In this document: piece after piece, positions 17,812-27,522 of the stretch
How the letters are laid out: every line of letters begins with the position of its first letter
Numbering within the stretch: the first letter of the stretch is position 1
NCBI RefSeq assembly: GCF_025147325.1
Contig: NZ_CP102262.1
Coordinates: forward strand, 1,736,001-1,800,000
Direction: 5' to 3'
From: Bacteroides stercoris ATCC 43183
Lineage (GTDB): Bacteria; Bacteroidota; Bacteroidia; Bacteroidales; Bacteroidaceae
Length of the DNA: 64,000 nt
The notes under the pieces: generated by a model
The model's input: only the letters and a program-made list of their open reading frames with translations
Databases searched by the model: none
What the model was told of the DNA's origin: nothing
Translations under genes and position numbers: made by a program

Positions 17812-19557
17812 TTATTTGTTGTTGGATTGACCGATTAAGTAGCTAATAGTATTGGTTGCAAGTTTTGTAAGATTATTATGTATACTATTACTTTCCTCAT
17901 TGGAGTTTTTCCACTCAAAAGACGGGTCTCCAATAACGATGGCTTTTCCACTATTCTCGCGTGACGGAAATTCTGCAACACGAATAGTTGTATCACTGTT
18001 ACCACTGTCTGAACCTAATTGAATACCTCCCGTTGCGGTTTGCCATGCATTTATATCATCATATTTTTCTGTTTCATCATTAATATTCCATTGAAGAACC
18101 CGATTACTGTTTTTATAACCGGCATCTTCTGCATGTAATGGGAGCCAATGTTTATTGAACGTAATATTGTTAAATATTGGATGATAGATATTGTTACAAT
18201 AAAGACTCTTATTAAAGTCTACATTTTCATTTCCGCCCCAGTTATTCTTAGGGTATGACCCATTTTGGGAAATTCCCCATTTACCGATAAAACGAGCGGC
18301 ATCACGTGATGCTAATATATTTCCACCTGTTTGAAAATATGATTTAATAGCTTCGTTGGCATTATCTATTATTGCATCATTATTTGTATTTGCCTCAGTC
18401 CAATCAAAGTGTGCCCAAATCATTTTGTATCCATCAAGATTGATATTATTTTCAGTGATTTGGTTGATGCTGATGTATTCAGAGTTTTCAATGTTGTGTA
18501 TCATCCATGTTGCAGCAGCTTTTGCCTCCTCTGTTAGTTCTTCCATATTATCTGCAATACCGATAAAAGCTTTCTTACCCGGTTCATTTTCATTCCATCC
18601 CTCTATTGTATTATTATCAAGAGTAATGGTAGCATGGATTTTACCGTTCCTTACTTCTGCATTAATGGTATATGAGTTATTCGGTTCGAACTTATTACCG
18701 AACAGAGTGAATGATGTCTTTAGATTATCATCCTCATTCCCAATTCGTAAGTCGAGAGATTCGGCATTTTGAGGGTAGATGATACGGACTATTTCCATTT
18801 CTGTACCACTCGCTGTAGAACTTAAGTTCCCAAGTGACCAGTCATTTTCTACATTACCATTGGCGCTTGCGATACCGGATTTTATATTAAATGTACCTTT
18901 GTGTATCAAACCGCCTAATATAATACTTTTGTTTTCTATTGGTGTGGTATCGGTTACTTTAATCTTCAGTCGGATACGTGCCATTTTGTGTTGAAAAGTA
19001 AAGTTTATTTTCTGATTTGCATTCCCCTCAATATACTTTCCTTTAGAAGAAGCAAATAGAAAATCAATCTTCTTTTGTTCTTCTTCCGTAGTAGCTGTGT
19101 TGGCTTCGATAACGCCATCTTTGTTATCAGTATACGGATAATATGCTGTGAAAATCATGTCATTCTCTGATGTATAGGCTATTTCTTCCTGTTCTGTTTC
19201 AACCAATGAGAATGCAGTAGACGCTCCGGCTATATCCGCTTTGTACTGTATGTTTGTATACTTAGGAGTGGATACTGTTCCTGCTATTTCGGAAGCCGAT
19301 ATACCTACAAGGTCACCTGCTTCCCACTCGCTGCTTGTCGTTACGCGAGTAGTGATACCTGCTGAGAAGTCCACCACTGCGGGGTGTGCCAGCTGTTTAC
19401 CCTCATCTTCGCTGAGGATATTGTCTTCATCGTCATTGCTGCATGCCGTAAAGGTCAATGTTAGCGTTGTAAAGGCCAACATTAAAAGTGTAAAGGTCAA
19501 CTTTAGAGAGCTAAAGGTTAACTTTGATAAAATAAGAGTAGATAGTTTTGTTTTCAT
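17812..19557 (-). CDS. Fimbrillin-like/DUF4960 chimeric surface lipoprotein
   Basis: This 581-residue lipoprotein has an unusual signal peptide made of 7-residue repeats ending in FTAC (lipid Cys about 39). The acidic SNDDED after the cysteine fits the Bacteroidota surface-export signal. Residues about 60-330 look like a fimbrillin (FimA/Mfa) family domain (EWEAGDLVGISA, NDMIFTAYYPY, INFTFQHKMARIRLKIKV). Residues about 340-575 are homologous to the C-terminal half of the glycan-binding protein at 21196-22602: compare EAKAAATWMIHNIENSEYIS with EEKEAATWMLFNVKDAQYVS, and the shared endings NLTKLATNTISYLIG and NVAKLTKNVINYLTG. That half appears to be DUF4960. It lies 41 bp after the GH32 gene on the same strand, so it is probably the last gene of the susC operon. 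By eye it is more AT-rich than its neighbours. A role in fructan capture at the cell surface is inferred. Confidence 0.8.
   Translation of the reverse strand: MKTKLSTLILSKLTFSSLKLTFTLLMLAFTTLTLTFTACSNDDEDNILSEDEGKQLAHPAVVDFSAGITTRVTTSSEWEAGDLVGISASEIAGTVSTPKYTNIQYKADIAGASTAFSLVETEQEEIAYTSENDMIFTAYYPYTDNKDGVIEANTATTEEEQKKIDFLFASSKGKYIEGNANQKINFTFQHKMARIRLKIKVTDTTPIENKSIILGGLIHKGTFNIKSGIASANGNVENDWSLGNLSSTASGTEMEIVRIIYPQNAESLDLRIGNEDDNLKTSFTLFGNKFEPNNSYTINAEVRNGKIHATITLDNNTIEGWNENEPGKKAFIGIADNMEELTEEAKAAATWMIHNIENSEYISINQITENNINLDGYKMIWAHFDWTEANTNNDAIIDNANEAIKSYFQTGGNILASRDAARFIGKWGISQNGSYPKNNWGGNENVDFNKSLYCNNIYHPIFNNITFNKHWLPLHAEDAGYKNSNRVLQWNINDETEKYDDINAWQTATGGIQLGSDSGNSDTTIRVAEFPSRENSGKAIVIGDPSFEWKNSNEESNSIHNNLTKLATNTISYLIGQSNNK
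19448..19531 (-). repeat. Four 21-bp tandem repeats encoding the signal peptide core
   Basis: Four imperfect units of exactly 21 bp (starts 19448, 19469, 19490, 19511) each begin with a variant of GTAAAGGTCAA on the + strand. They encode seven-residue units around KLTF/LAFT/LTFT in the hydrophobic core of the lipoprotein signal peptide at 17812-19557. No frame disruption results because the unit is a multiple of three. Confidence 0.85.
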
Positions 19558-19598
19558 GATATTTGTTCTTTTTAGTATTAGTATTCTTTTGTTCTCTG

Positions 19599-21182
19599 TT
19601 AATAGTAGCTCACTTTTATGTTGCTCACTTGTATACTGCCCTCATAAGAGTCTAATGACCAGCAATTCTTTTGTATCCCGTAAATCCGGTTGGTATATGC
19701 TACGTTATCATTGATGTATACAGTACATACGGAATTGTCCGTGCAGATAGTGACATGATAAATGTTATCGGCAGGAACGGGAAACTTGTAGCCGTCTATT
19801 CCTGCGATGAACCCTATACCTTCCTTTCCTTTCTGCTCGAAGTTGATTTTGCGGTTACTGTTGTTATCTTCCGGATTGATGATAAGGGAGTAGTATTTCT
19901 TGGAGTCTGTGCCACGTGCCAGGGAAATGCCGAATATATCTTCGTTGCTTGAGGCTGTTACGGTAAATGTAAGTTTGTTATGTATGTTCAGGCGGTTGAA
20001 AAGTACGTAAGCATCACCACTGAGCGTGTAGTTGTCGTTACTTTCGGCTACACCGGTTTCACTTTGTGCCATTACTTTTAAGGTGGTATTGTTAGTGTAT
20101 TTGTTCAAAATTCCATCTACGGAACCTAATGAGAGCGTGCCGTCTTCATGCTGGATAATCTTATGCATCACAAGATTACCCGCCCACTCAGGTTCGGCAG
20201 GAGCAGCACCGACAGCCGTATTGTCATTACCGGCACGGGTGGGACACCAACCCCAAATGTAACGGTCTGTTCCGTTGCTTGCCGTTTTTCCGGCATAGAA
20301 AGCACGTGAGTCGAGTACACCCTCTTTATTGTCGGGAAAAGTGGGGGCTGCGGTCATTTGTTTCAGTTCTTCCAGTGTGCTGCCTTTGAAGTAGCATACT
20401 TTACGTGATACCGCATTTTGGTCGGAATACACGAGGTACCACCAGTCTCCCATTTTGAATACATCTGCACATTCGTAGAACCGGTCAGCACCCCAGTGCA
20501 TCGGCATAAATACGCCTGAATGTTTCCATGCTTTCAAATCGGTGGAAGTGTATTCGGCGAGTACTCCTATACCATCCTTTTTAGTGGATACGATCATGTG
20601 ATATTTGCCACTTTCGCTCTCGAAGATGAAGGGGTCGCGGAAGTCTTTCCGGCTGTAACCGTCATTGCTGCCGAGCAAGAAGAAAGTACGATCTTTGTTC
20701 CACGTCTTGAAATCGGTAGAAGTGGCCCGCATCACAACTTCAGTGTCAGCTGTGTGTCCGGTATAATAGGTATAATATACTTTATTGGTTTCATCATAGA
20801 ATATACAACCAGTACCTAAGGCCGCATCGGGTTCATCTTCCGTTCCAGTGGGGATAAGTTCACCCAATGAGGTGTAACTTCCTCCGTTTTTGGTGCTTAC
20901 CGCCCAAAAAGGGTGGTAAGTGGTTTGATTGGGACGGTACTCCTGTAAGTACATTATCTTGAAGTCGCCGGCTTGCGGGTCATAGAAAGGCATGGGGTCA
21001 CCTACGTAACCCAGTTGCGGTTTGTAGTAAGTGCCAAACATATTTTCATCGGTCGGCTTAAAATAAGTGGCAGTGTTGTCCCAATCCTTTTGGGTGAGTA
21101 TGGGAGCATTATCGTCGTTGCAACTACTGAGGGCTATACTCAGCAGTGCGGTGTATGCAAGTGTGTGTATCATTGTTTTCAT
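19599..21182 (-). CDS. Surface GH32 lipoprotein, probable endo-levanase
   Basis: The 527-residue lipoprotein has a lipobox ending IALSSC (Cys 21) followed by NDDN. The five-blade GH32 propeller shows YVGDPMPF in place of the usual WMNDPNG (nucleophile Asp about 62), FRDPFIF (stabiliser Asp about 183) and FYECADVF (acid/base Glu about 237). The C-terminal beta-sandwich follows (FGISLARGTDSKKYYSLIIN to the end). In the B. thetaiotaomicron fructan locus the equivalent enzyme, BT1760, is a surface endo-levanase cutting beta-2,6 fructan, and the divergent nucleophile loop plus the lipid anchor here suggest the same role. It lies 13 bp after the binding-protein gene. Inulin specificity cannot be excluded by sequence alone. 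Confidence 0.88.
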   Translation of the reverse strand: MKTMIHTLAYTALLSIALSSCNDDNAPILTQKDWDNTATYFKPTDENMFGTYYKPQLGYVGDPMPFYDPQAGDFKIMYLQEYRPNQTTYHPFWAVSTKNGGSYTSLGELIPTGTEDEPDAALGTGCIFYDETNKVYYTYYTGHTADTEVVMRATSTDFKTWNKDRTFFLLGSNDGYSRKDFRDPFIFESESGKYHMIVSTKKDGIGVLAEYTSTDLKAWKHSGVFMPMHWGADRFYECADVFKMGDWWYLVYSDQNAVSRKVCYFKGSTLEELKQMTAAPTFPDNKEGVLDSRAFYAGKTASNGTDRYIWGWCPTRAGNDNTAVGAAPAEPEWAGNLVMHKIIQHEDGTLSLGSVDGILNKYTNNTTLKVMAQSETGVAESNDNYTLSGDAYVLFNRLNIHNKLTFTVTASSNEDIFGISLARGTDSKKYYSLIINPEDNNSNRKINFEQKGKEGIGFIAGIDGYKFPVPADNIYHVTICTDNSVCTVYINDNVAYTNRIYGIQKNCWSLDSYEGSIQVSNIKVSYY

Positions 21183-21195
21183 TATATGTCAGTCT

Positions 21196-22602
21196 TTATT
21201 TACCGGTTAGATAATTGATTACATTTTTGGTGAGCTTGGCTACATTGCCGTGGTATGGGTCTTTGGATGTGTCGATGCCTTCCGAATACCAGTCGTAGCA
21301 GCCGGAACCGATGCAGAAGACACCGCCCTTGCTACCGTTGGCCGGATATTCCCAAACCACGATAGCTCCGTCGCCACCGTAACCTAAGGCTTGGCCACCA
21401 TGTTTCCGAGACCAGTCGGCCTCATCGTTGTAATCTCCCCAAGGATTCACTTCATCTTGCGAGCGTAAATGCCATTGAGCAGTAGTGTTGGTGATTCCGT
21501 AGCCCTTACTGCAGGTATATACGGAATTACCCTCGTGTATACCTTGATAAGCAGGGTGACTTTTATGTCCTTGTATAAAGAAACTCCAAGGCTCTGCGGT
21601 TATTTCAGGATCAGTTTCTGTACGCCCGAGCCAGCAATTGTTGGGATTCTTATTGTCTTTGGTTGCTCCTATATTGACAGCGTAGAAAGTAGCATAGCGT
21701 GTCAGCAGCAGGTTCATACCTTGGTCATAGCGTGCTTTAATCATGCTGGCAGCAGATAAGGCAGCTGGAGCAGCCGTTTCGAACTTGTTCATATCATCAA
21801 TGGTAGTGTCTGCATGGAAATGCCACCACAGCATCTTACACTCACATAGATCCGCATTACCAGTCGCTATGTCGCTGAAAGAAACATACTGTGCATCTTT
21901 CACATTGAACAGCATCCACGTTGCTGCTTCTTTCTCTTCGGGGTTCAGTCCCTCTATAGTGGAAGCGAGACCGGCATAAATAGCTGCCGGTTTGCCTGTG
22001 GGTGTGAGTACTTTTACGGTATAGACAGCTGATGCCATATTGTTGGACACGATGAAGTCTACCGGGCGGCTGAAATCCATGGCGGTTCCGCCGGCAGGAG
22101 CTACGATGGCTCCTTCGGTGGCGGTATAGGTGGGAACGAGCTTCGTTATATCGGTGGAAGCCGGTACTTGAACCAGAATATTCTGGTTTTGCTGGTCGAT
22201 GATACCGCTATACATATCGTTCAATTGGAATGTCAGAATCCTCGCTTCATCGTATCTCGTTTTGATGACGTATTGTTGGAATACGTTGCCATTGGATACT
22301 TTTATAGTCTGTGTCATGTTCAGATTCAATACATCTCCTCGCTTGAGGGTAGCCTCGGCACCTACCGGTAGTTGTATGTCGGTTACTGTCATTGCTGCCA
22401 TATCGTAGTCTTCCGGCAGGGTGATGGTGATAGTCTCTTTTTGTTGGTCAATGGTGCCGGAGTAGTTGTCCAGCGCAAAGGATTTGATGGCGGTGTCTTC
22501 GTTCAGTCTTAGCGCGCTACTGTTATCATCGCTGCATCCGACAGTCAATAATAGGGTGACTGTGAGGAAAGACAGGTTAAATATATTCAGGATTGATTTC
22601 AT
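21196..22602 (-). CDS. Surface glycan-binding lipoprotein with DUF4960 domain
   Basis: The ATG at 22602 gives a lipoprotein signal peptide (FLTVTLLLTVGC, Cys about 23) and 468 residues; the frame continues upstream into susD but without a sensible start. After SDDNSS come two Ig-like repeats of about 80 residues, each with the pattern I.SF.LD..SG.ID (IKSFALDNYSGTIDQQ, ILTFQLNDMYSGIIDQQ). The C-terminal 260 residues are DUF4960-like and rich in Trp and Tyr (WWHFHAD, NNCWLGRTETDP), as expected for sugar contacts. In position and layout it equals the SGBP of the known fructan locus (BT1761). It would capture fructan next to SusCD. Its DUF4960 half has a paralogue two genes downstream. Confidence 0.85.
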   Translation of the reverse strand: MKSILNIFNLSFLTVTLLLTVGCSDDNSSALRLNEDTAIKSFALDNYSGTIDQQKETITITLPEDYDMAAMTVTDIQLPVGAEATLKRGDVLNLNMTQTIKVSNGNVFQQYVIKTRYDEARILTFQLNDMYSGIIDQQNQNILVQVPASTDITKLVPTYTATEGAIVAPAGGTAMDFSRPVDFIVSNNMASAVYTVKVLTPTGKPAAIYAGLASTIEGLNPEEKEAATWMLFNVKDAQYVSFSDIATGNADLCECKMLWWHFHADTTIDDMNKFETAAPAALSAASMIKARYDQGMNLLLTRYATFYAVNIGATKDNKNPNNCWLGRTETDPEITAEPWSFFIQGHKSHPAYQGIHEGNSVYTCSKGYGITNTTAQWHLRSQDEVNPWGDYNDEADWSRKHGGQALGYGGDGAIVVWEYPANGSKGGVFCIGSGCYDWYSEGIDTSKDPYHGNVAKLTKNVINYLTGK

Positions 22603-22651
22603 TCTTTTATGTTTTTGAAGGTAAAACGATGTTTCTATTCCCGTAGAGGAA

Positions 22652-24397
22652 TTACCAGTTACCGCAGTTCTGTACATATTTTCCATTGCTGGCACTGATT
22701 TGTGCAAACGGTACGGGCAGATATTCGTTTTTGTTTTTGGTAAACGAAGCGTTGGAGTAGATACTACAGTCGGCTGCTTCTTCTGCATAGTACTTGTTTA
22801 GAACTTCGGCTGCTTCACCCCAGCGCACAAGGTCGAAGAAACGGTCGCACTCCATGGCAAGTTCCACACGGCGCTCGAATTTCATCATTTTCAAGGCATC
22901 GGCTTGGCTGTATGTACCGTTGTAAGGCTCTACTTTAATCTTTACGCCATAGTCTTCGGCATAATTCTTTATCACACTGGTGCTTGCAGTAACGCTTTGA
23001 CCGGCACGGTTACGTACTTCGTTGATTAGGCTTACGGCTTCTTCAATCCGACCATCGTTCAATTGAATTAGAGCCTCGGCGCGCATCAGCAATACATCGG
23101 CATAGCGCAGTACGATATGATTCATAGGCGTGCCCCAATAACTTCCTTTCACCAGATAACCGCCATCGGGGTCTACATTTTGTTTCAGGGTAACGTTATA
23201 GCCATACAGACCGCCGCTACGGCTCCAAGTGTTGTCTTTCTTCATCATATACTTGGTGTTGAATTCGTAAGGCAGTTCCGGTATACCTACCGTAAGGAAC
23301 AAACGCGGGTCGGCGTTATCTTCGGTCTTGTCGTAGTTCTTGGTGTTGAAGCTGTCGAACAGCGGATGTCCGTCAGCATCGGTACGGAAAGCGTTTACTA
23401 AGTTCTGACTGGGTTTGTAGAAGTCAGTACCGCCATCTGTCACCCCCGGAATATTAGGTACTATCAGACCGTTTGACCAATTACAGTTACCATTCTTTGT
23501 TCCGTCGTTCATGGAGTATTGCATGGCCCATAGGGATTCCACACCATTCTCATATTCCGGTTCAGGGCGGAAATTGTTGTGAAAATCCGGTTCCAGACCA
23601 TATCCGCCTGCGTTCATGATGCTCTTGTCCGTATATTTCACCACTTGAAGAAGGTCTTCCGCATTAATGGAAGTTACTTCGTTGGTGGCATCATTATCTT
23701 GGCGGTATGCTTTGTACAGATACGTTTTTGCCAGATACGCTGCGGCAGCAGCCCGGGTGGGACGCCCTTTATCTTCTTGGGTAACAGGCAAGTGTCCGTA
23801 GGCAAACTCGAAATCCTCGGCTATTTCCGCCCAGCTCTCATCGTTGGTATAGATATCGTTAGACAGATTATTATAACCTTCCTGGTCCAGCGTCTCATCA
23901 TTGGCAATGACTATCTTCTTGAAAAGCTGCTTTAGCAGGAAATGTCCGTGTCCGCGCAGAAAACGCATTTCCGCAATACGTTGCTGCTTTTCCGGGTAGG
24001 TGGCTTCATCCATCCGGTTCAGAGATTTTAAAGCCATGTTTACGCGTGAAATGCTGTTGTATAACCGTTGCCAGATGTCGCTGATATTCCATGCGGTAGT
24101 CATGATGCCTTGAGAGATTTCTAACGCATGGAACACATCGCCGTCTTCCGTACCGTTACCGCCCTTGTAAGCGTCGTCCGAGCGAACATCGTAGTTCCAT
24201 AAAGAGAAAGAGGAGTTGATATCCTCGGCGCTGATCCATACGGCGTATGCCGAAATTACCAGGTTGTCTATATAAACAGGGTCTTGCAGTTGTTCTTCAT
24301 CCACACTTCCCTGCGGTGTCTGGCTTTCCAGGAAGTCTGAGCATCCGGTGCATATCCATGCGAGTCCAAAGATAAGAGTATATACTAAATTTTTCAT
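22652..24397 (-). CDS. susD: SusD-family starch/fructan-binding outer membrane lipoprotein
   Basis: The ATG at 24397 gives MKNLVYTLIFGLAWICTGC, a lipoprotein signal with Cys 19, followed by the typical SDFLESQTPQGSVDEEQ of SusD proteins. The 581-residue body is the TPR-like SusD fold: early helices (YIDNLVISAYAVW), the RMRFLRGHGHFLLKQLF-like helix (AEMRFLRGHGHFLLKQLF) and the C-terminal GRIEEAVSLINEVRNRAGQ and FERRVELAMECDRFFDLVRWGEA signatures. SusD forms the lid over the SusC barrel and binds the imported oligosaccharide. It follows susC by 26 bp. An upstream extension of the frame overlaps the end of susC and has no signal peptide, so it was not used. Confidence 0.95.
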   Translation of the reverse strand: MKNLVYTLIFGLAWICTGCSDFLESQTPQGSVDEEQLQDPVYIDNLVISAYAVWISAEDINSSFSLWNYDVRSDDAYKGGNGTEDGDVFHALEISQGIMTTAWNISDIWQRLYNSISRVNMALKSLNRMDEATYPEKQQRIAEMRFLRGHGHFLLKQLFKKIVIANDETLDQEGYNNLSNDIYTNDESWAEIAEDFEFAYGHLPVTQEDKGRPTRAAAAAYLAKTYLYKAYRQDNDATNEVTSINAEDLLQVVKYTDKSIMNAGGYGLEPDFHNNFRPEPEYENGVESLWAMQYSMNDGTKNGNCNWSNGLIVPNIPGVTDGGTDFYKPSQNLVNAFRTDADGHPLFDSFNTKNYDKTEDNADPRLFLTVGIPELPYEFNTKYMMKKDNTWSRSGGLYGYNVTLKQNVDPDGGYLVKGSYWGTPMNHIVLRYADVLLMRAEALIQLNDGRIEEAVSLINEVRNRAGQSVTASTSVIKNYAEDYGVKIKVEPYNGTYSQADALKMMKFERRVELAMECDRFFDLVRWGEAAEVLNKYYAEEAADCSIYSNASFTKNKNEYLPVPFAQISASNGKYVQNCGNW

Positions 24398-24423
24398 GGT
24401 TTTTCTATTTGTTGTTCGTTGTA

Positions 24424-27400
24424 TTAAAAGCTGACGTTCACGCCAAAAGTGATGTTCAAAGGAATAGGATAGCCGTAGTTCACGTTTTCCGGGTCTACTC
24501 CGGTGAAATCTTTGCTCTTGATGGTGAGCAGATTTTGTGCACTGAGGTAGAAGCGCAGGCGCTCCATGCGGATTTTCTCTGTCCATGCTTTCGGTACGTT
24601 GTAGCCTACTTGCAGATTGCGTAGTTTCAGGAAGGAGCCGTTCTCCACATAATAGGTAGATACGCGTTTTTCGTTGTTACTGTCGTTACGTGCAAGTGCC
24701 GGAATGTCGGAACCTGGATTGGCGGGCGACCAGGCATCGAGTACGCGTTTGCCTTTGTTCAGGAAGCCGATGTTGAGTCCGCTCCACAAGTCGGTTTCTT
24801 TCTTTAAATCACTGATGATGTCTACTCCTTGTACGCCTTGCCAAAACATGGTAAGATCGAAGTTCTTATATTCCAAATAGATATTGATACCGTAGCTGAA
24901 GGCAGGTGTAGGGTCGAATATCCATTGCTGGTCTTTTTCGTTGATGATACCGTTGCTGTCCAGGTCACGCCAGCGGATGCGTCCCAAACCTGCACCTTCC
25001 TGAGTGGCGTGGTTGTCGATTTCTTCCTGTGACTTGAAAAGACCGTCGGCTACGTAGCCTACCTGTGCTCCGTTGGGGTGTCCTATCACACTTTCCACGC
25101 CGTTTCCCCCGAAAGTGCCGTTGGCTGCTACCGTAGCAGGCAAGGCAGTGATTTTGTTGCGGTAAGAGGAGAGGTTGGCATTGATGTCGTATTTCAGTCC
25201 GAATTTTGTACTGTTGCGGTAGCCTAAATTCAGTTCAAAACCCTTGTTTTCCATTTCACCGGCATTAATCCATTGCTTACTTCCTTCACCCATGGTGGCA
25301 ATGCCTGCCATTTGTACCAAAATGTCGGTTGTCTTTTTATAGTACCAATCGAACGAACCGTAAAGTGTTTGGGCGAAAAGGGAAAAGTCGAAACCGAGGT
25401 CGGTTTGTGTGGTGGTTTCCCACTTGATACCGTTATTGCCGAGCTGGTCACGTTTGAAACCGGATTGGAGAATGCTTCCGCCATTGCTTCCCGTGATGTC
25501 GTAGGAAGTTCCGTAACTTCCGCCGCCGCTTTCCGTTCCGGCATAGTTGGGTACATAAATTGTATAACGGGCGTTGTTGCTGATTTCCTGATTACCGGTC
25601 TGTCCCCAGGATGTGCGTATTTTCAAATCGTCCAGCCATTTGATGTCTTTCATGAATTCTTCCTGACTAAGACGCCAGCCGGCAGAAACCGATGGGAAGG
25701 TAGCATAGCGGTTATCCTTGCCAAAGCGTGAAGAGCCGTCACGACGTACGGTAAGCGACAGCAGATATTTGTCGTTATATGTATAGTTCAACTTTCCGAA
25801 GAAAGAAACGAGTGAGTAGCCTTCGCCTGCACCATAGGACTGTGCCGTGCCTACACCTGCATCCGGCCACATATAGTCGGGTGTGAGGATGGAAAAGTTT
25901 TCTTTGTAACCAGAGAAATGTATATCGTCTTCACGATTCAGTTCCATACCCAGCATTACGTCTCCGCGGTGTTTGCCAACTTCCATATTATAAGTGGCGA
26001 TGGCATTCCACATCCATTTGGTCCAATGCTCTTGCTTTGCTTCTATGGCATTCTTGTCGTTAGCTACATTGCCTTCCGTGATGGGATAGGTAAAGATACG
26101 TTGTTGTTTTTGTGAGTAGTCTATGCCAAAAGTAGAGCGGAGATTGAAGTTCTTGAACGGATTCAGGTTGATATATGCATCGCCGAACATACGCCAATAT
26201 GTGTAGCGATTGTCGGCATTGCGTTGCAGGCGCGCTACCGGATTTTCACGGTCGGGATAGCCGCTGACGGGACCGGCAAATTTACCTTCGGTTGTATATA
26301 CCGGCAGTGAAGGATTGGCTTGTAGCACGTTTTGCAGGAATCCGCCGGGAGCTTGCACTTCGCTGGTACGGTTTACGGTGAAGTGCTCGCCTACGGTCAG
26401 CAGGTTGTCTATTAGTTTGTAGTCAGCATTCATACGGGCGGATATGCGGTCAAAATCAGTATCTTTTATGATGCCCAGATTCTTGTAATATCCTAAGGAG
26501 AAGAAAGACGAACCTTTTTCCGAGCCGTTGCTTACAGATACGTTGTATTGTTGGATGATACCAGTGCGTGTGGTCTGGTCGAACCAGTCGGTGTCTGCGG
26601 CAGGTACTGTATTGGCGGCATCCAGATATTTGCGCATGCTGATGCCGTTGAGTTGTGGATAACCGTTTACACCGTAGTTCCAGTCATAGAGGTAGCCTAA
26701 GTTGTTGGTATTCGGGTCTTGTCCTTCGTTCACATAGGCTTGCCACATGGCACGGCCATATTCTTCGGTGTTCAGTACTTCCAGTTTGTTGGTGTACATG
26801 GAAGCGGAAACGGAAGCGTCAAAGTTAATCTTGAGTTGTCCTTCTTTGCCCTTCTTTGTGGTAATGATGATGACACCGTTGGCAGCGCGGCTACCGTAGA
26901 TAGAGGCAGAAGCGGCATCTTTCAGTACCTGTATGGACTCGATGTCATTGCCATTCAATTCGTGCATGCCTCCTTTGGTGGGCACGCCATCGATGATGTA
27001 GAGCGGGTCATTGTTGTTTAGCGTACCTATACCGCGGATACGGATGGTAGTGCTGCCGCTTGGATTACCGTCGGCCGTAATGTTCATGCCCGGTACACGC
27101 CCCTGCATGGCTTTCATTGGATTGTTTTCGTTTTGCTTGGCTATTTCATCCATGCTGACTACGGAGATGGAACCGGTAAGGTCTGCTTTGCGTTGTGTGG
27201 TGTAACCGGTTACCACTACTTCCTGCAGCATTTCCGAGTCTTCGTGCATGATGACACTCATGGATGTTTCCGCTTTCAAGGTTAGTGTTTTGTAACCTAT
27301 ATAAGAGAAAGTTATTTCGGAACCCGGCTTTACGGTGAGGGTGAAGTTGCCGTCTATATCCGTAATCGTTCCGTTGGTTTTATCTGCCTTGTCCACAACG

Positions 27401-27522
27401 GATGCCCCGATGATGGGGTAGCTATCGGTAGCAGAGGTTACCGTTCCTTTTATTTGGATGTTTTGCGCATAGGCAAAACCACATAATCCTAAAAGGAACA
27501 TCATAATGCTAAGTTTTCTCAT
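24424..27522 (-). CDS. susC: SusC-family TonB-dependent outer membrane transporter
   Basis: The 1,032-residue protein has a signal peptide (MMFLLGLCGFAYAQ) and then a carboxypeptidase-regulatory-like domain (IKGTVTSATDSYPIIGASVVD...FSYIGYKTLTL), the TonB-box/plug region (LQEVVVTGYTTQRKADLTGSIS, RIRGIGTLNNNDPLYIIDGVP) and a 22-strand barrel ending in the aromatic ITFGVNVSF. SusC imports oligosaccharides into the periplasm using TonB energy, with SusD as lid. It is the first gene of the minus-strand fructan operon and shares a divergent promoter region with the GH32 at 27830. Substrate is inferred from the GH32, fructokinase and regulator around it. Confidence 0.96.
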   Translation of the reverse strand: MRKLSIMMFLLGLCGFAYAQNIQIKGTVTSATDSYPIIGASVVDKADKTNGTITDIDGNFTLTVKPGSEITFSYIGYKTLTLKAETSMSVIMHEDSEMLQEVVVTGYTTQRKADLTGSISVVSMDEIAKQNENNPMKAMQGRVPGMNITADGNPSGSTTIRIRGIGTLNNNDPLYIIDGVPTKGGMHELNGNDIESIQVLKDAASASIYGSRAANGVIIITTKKGKEGQLKINFDASVSASMYTNKLEVLNTEEYGRAMWQAYVNEGQDPNTNNLGYLYDWNYGVNGYPQLNGISMRKYLDAANTVPAADTDWFDQTTRTGIIQQYNVSVSNGSEKGSSFFSLGYYKNLGIIKDTDFDRISARMNADYKLIDNLLTVGEHFTVNRTSEVQAPGGFLQNVLQANPSLPVYTTEGKFAGPVSGYPDRENPVARLQRNADNRYTYWRMFGDAYINLNPFKNFNLRSTFGIDYSQKQQRIFTYPITEGNVANDKNAIEAKQEHWTKWMWNAIATYNMEVGKHRGDVMLGMELNREDDIHFSGYKENFSILTPDYMWPDAGVGTAQSYGAGEGYSLVSFFGKLNYTYNDKYLLSLTVRRDGSSRFGKDNRYATFPSVSAGWRLSQEEFMKDIKWLDDLKIRTSWGQTGNQEISNNARYTIYVPNYAGTESGGGSYGTSYDITGSNGGSILQSGFKRDQLGNNGIKWETTTQTDLGFDFSLFAQTLYGSFDWYYKKTTDILVQMAGIATMGEGSKQWINAGEMENKGFELNLGYRNSTKFGLKYDINANLSSYRNKITALPATVAANGTFGGNGVESVIGHPNGAQVGYVADGLFKSQEEIDNHATQEGAGLGRIRWRDLDSNGIINEKDQQWIFDPTPAFSYGINIYLEYKNFDLTMFWQGVQGVDIISDLKKETDLWSGLNIGFLNKGKRVLDAWSPANPGSDIPALARNDSNNEKRVSTYYVENGSFLKLRNLQVGYNVPKAWTEKIRMERLRFYLSAQNLLTIKSKDFTGVDPENVNYGYPIPLNITFGVNVSF

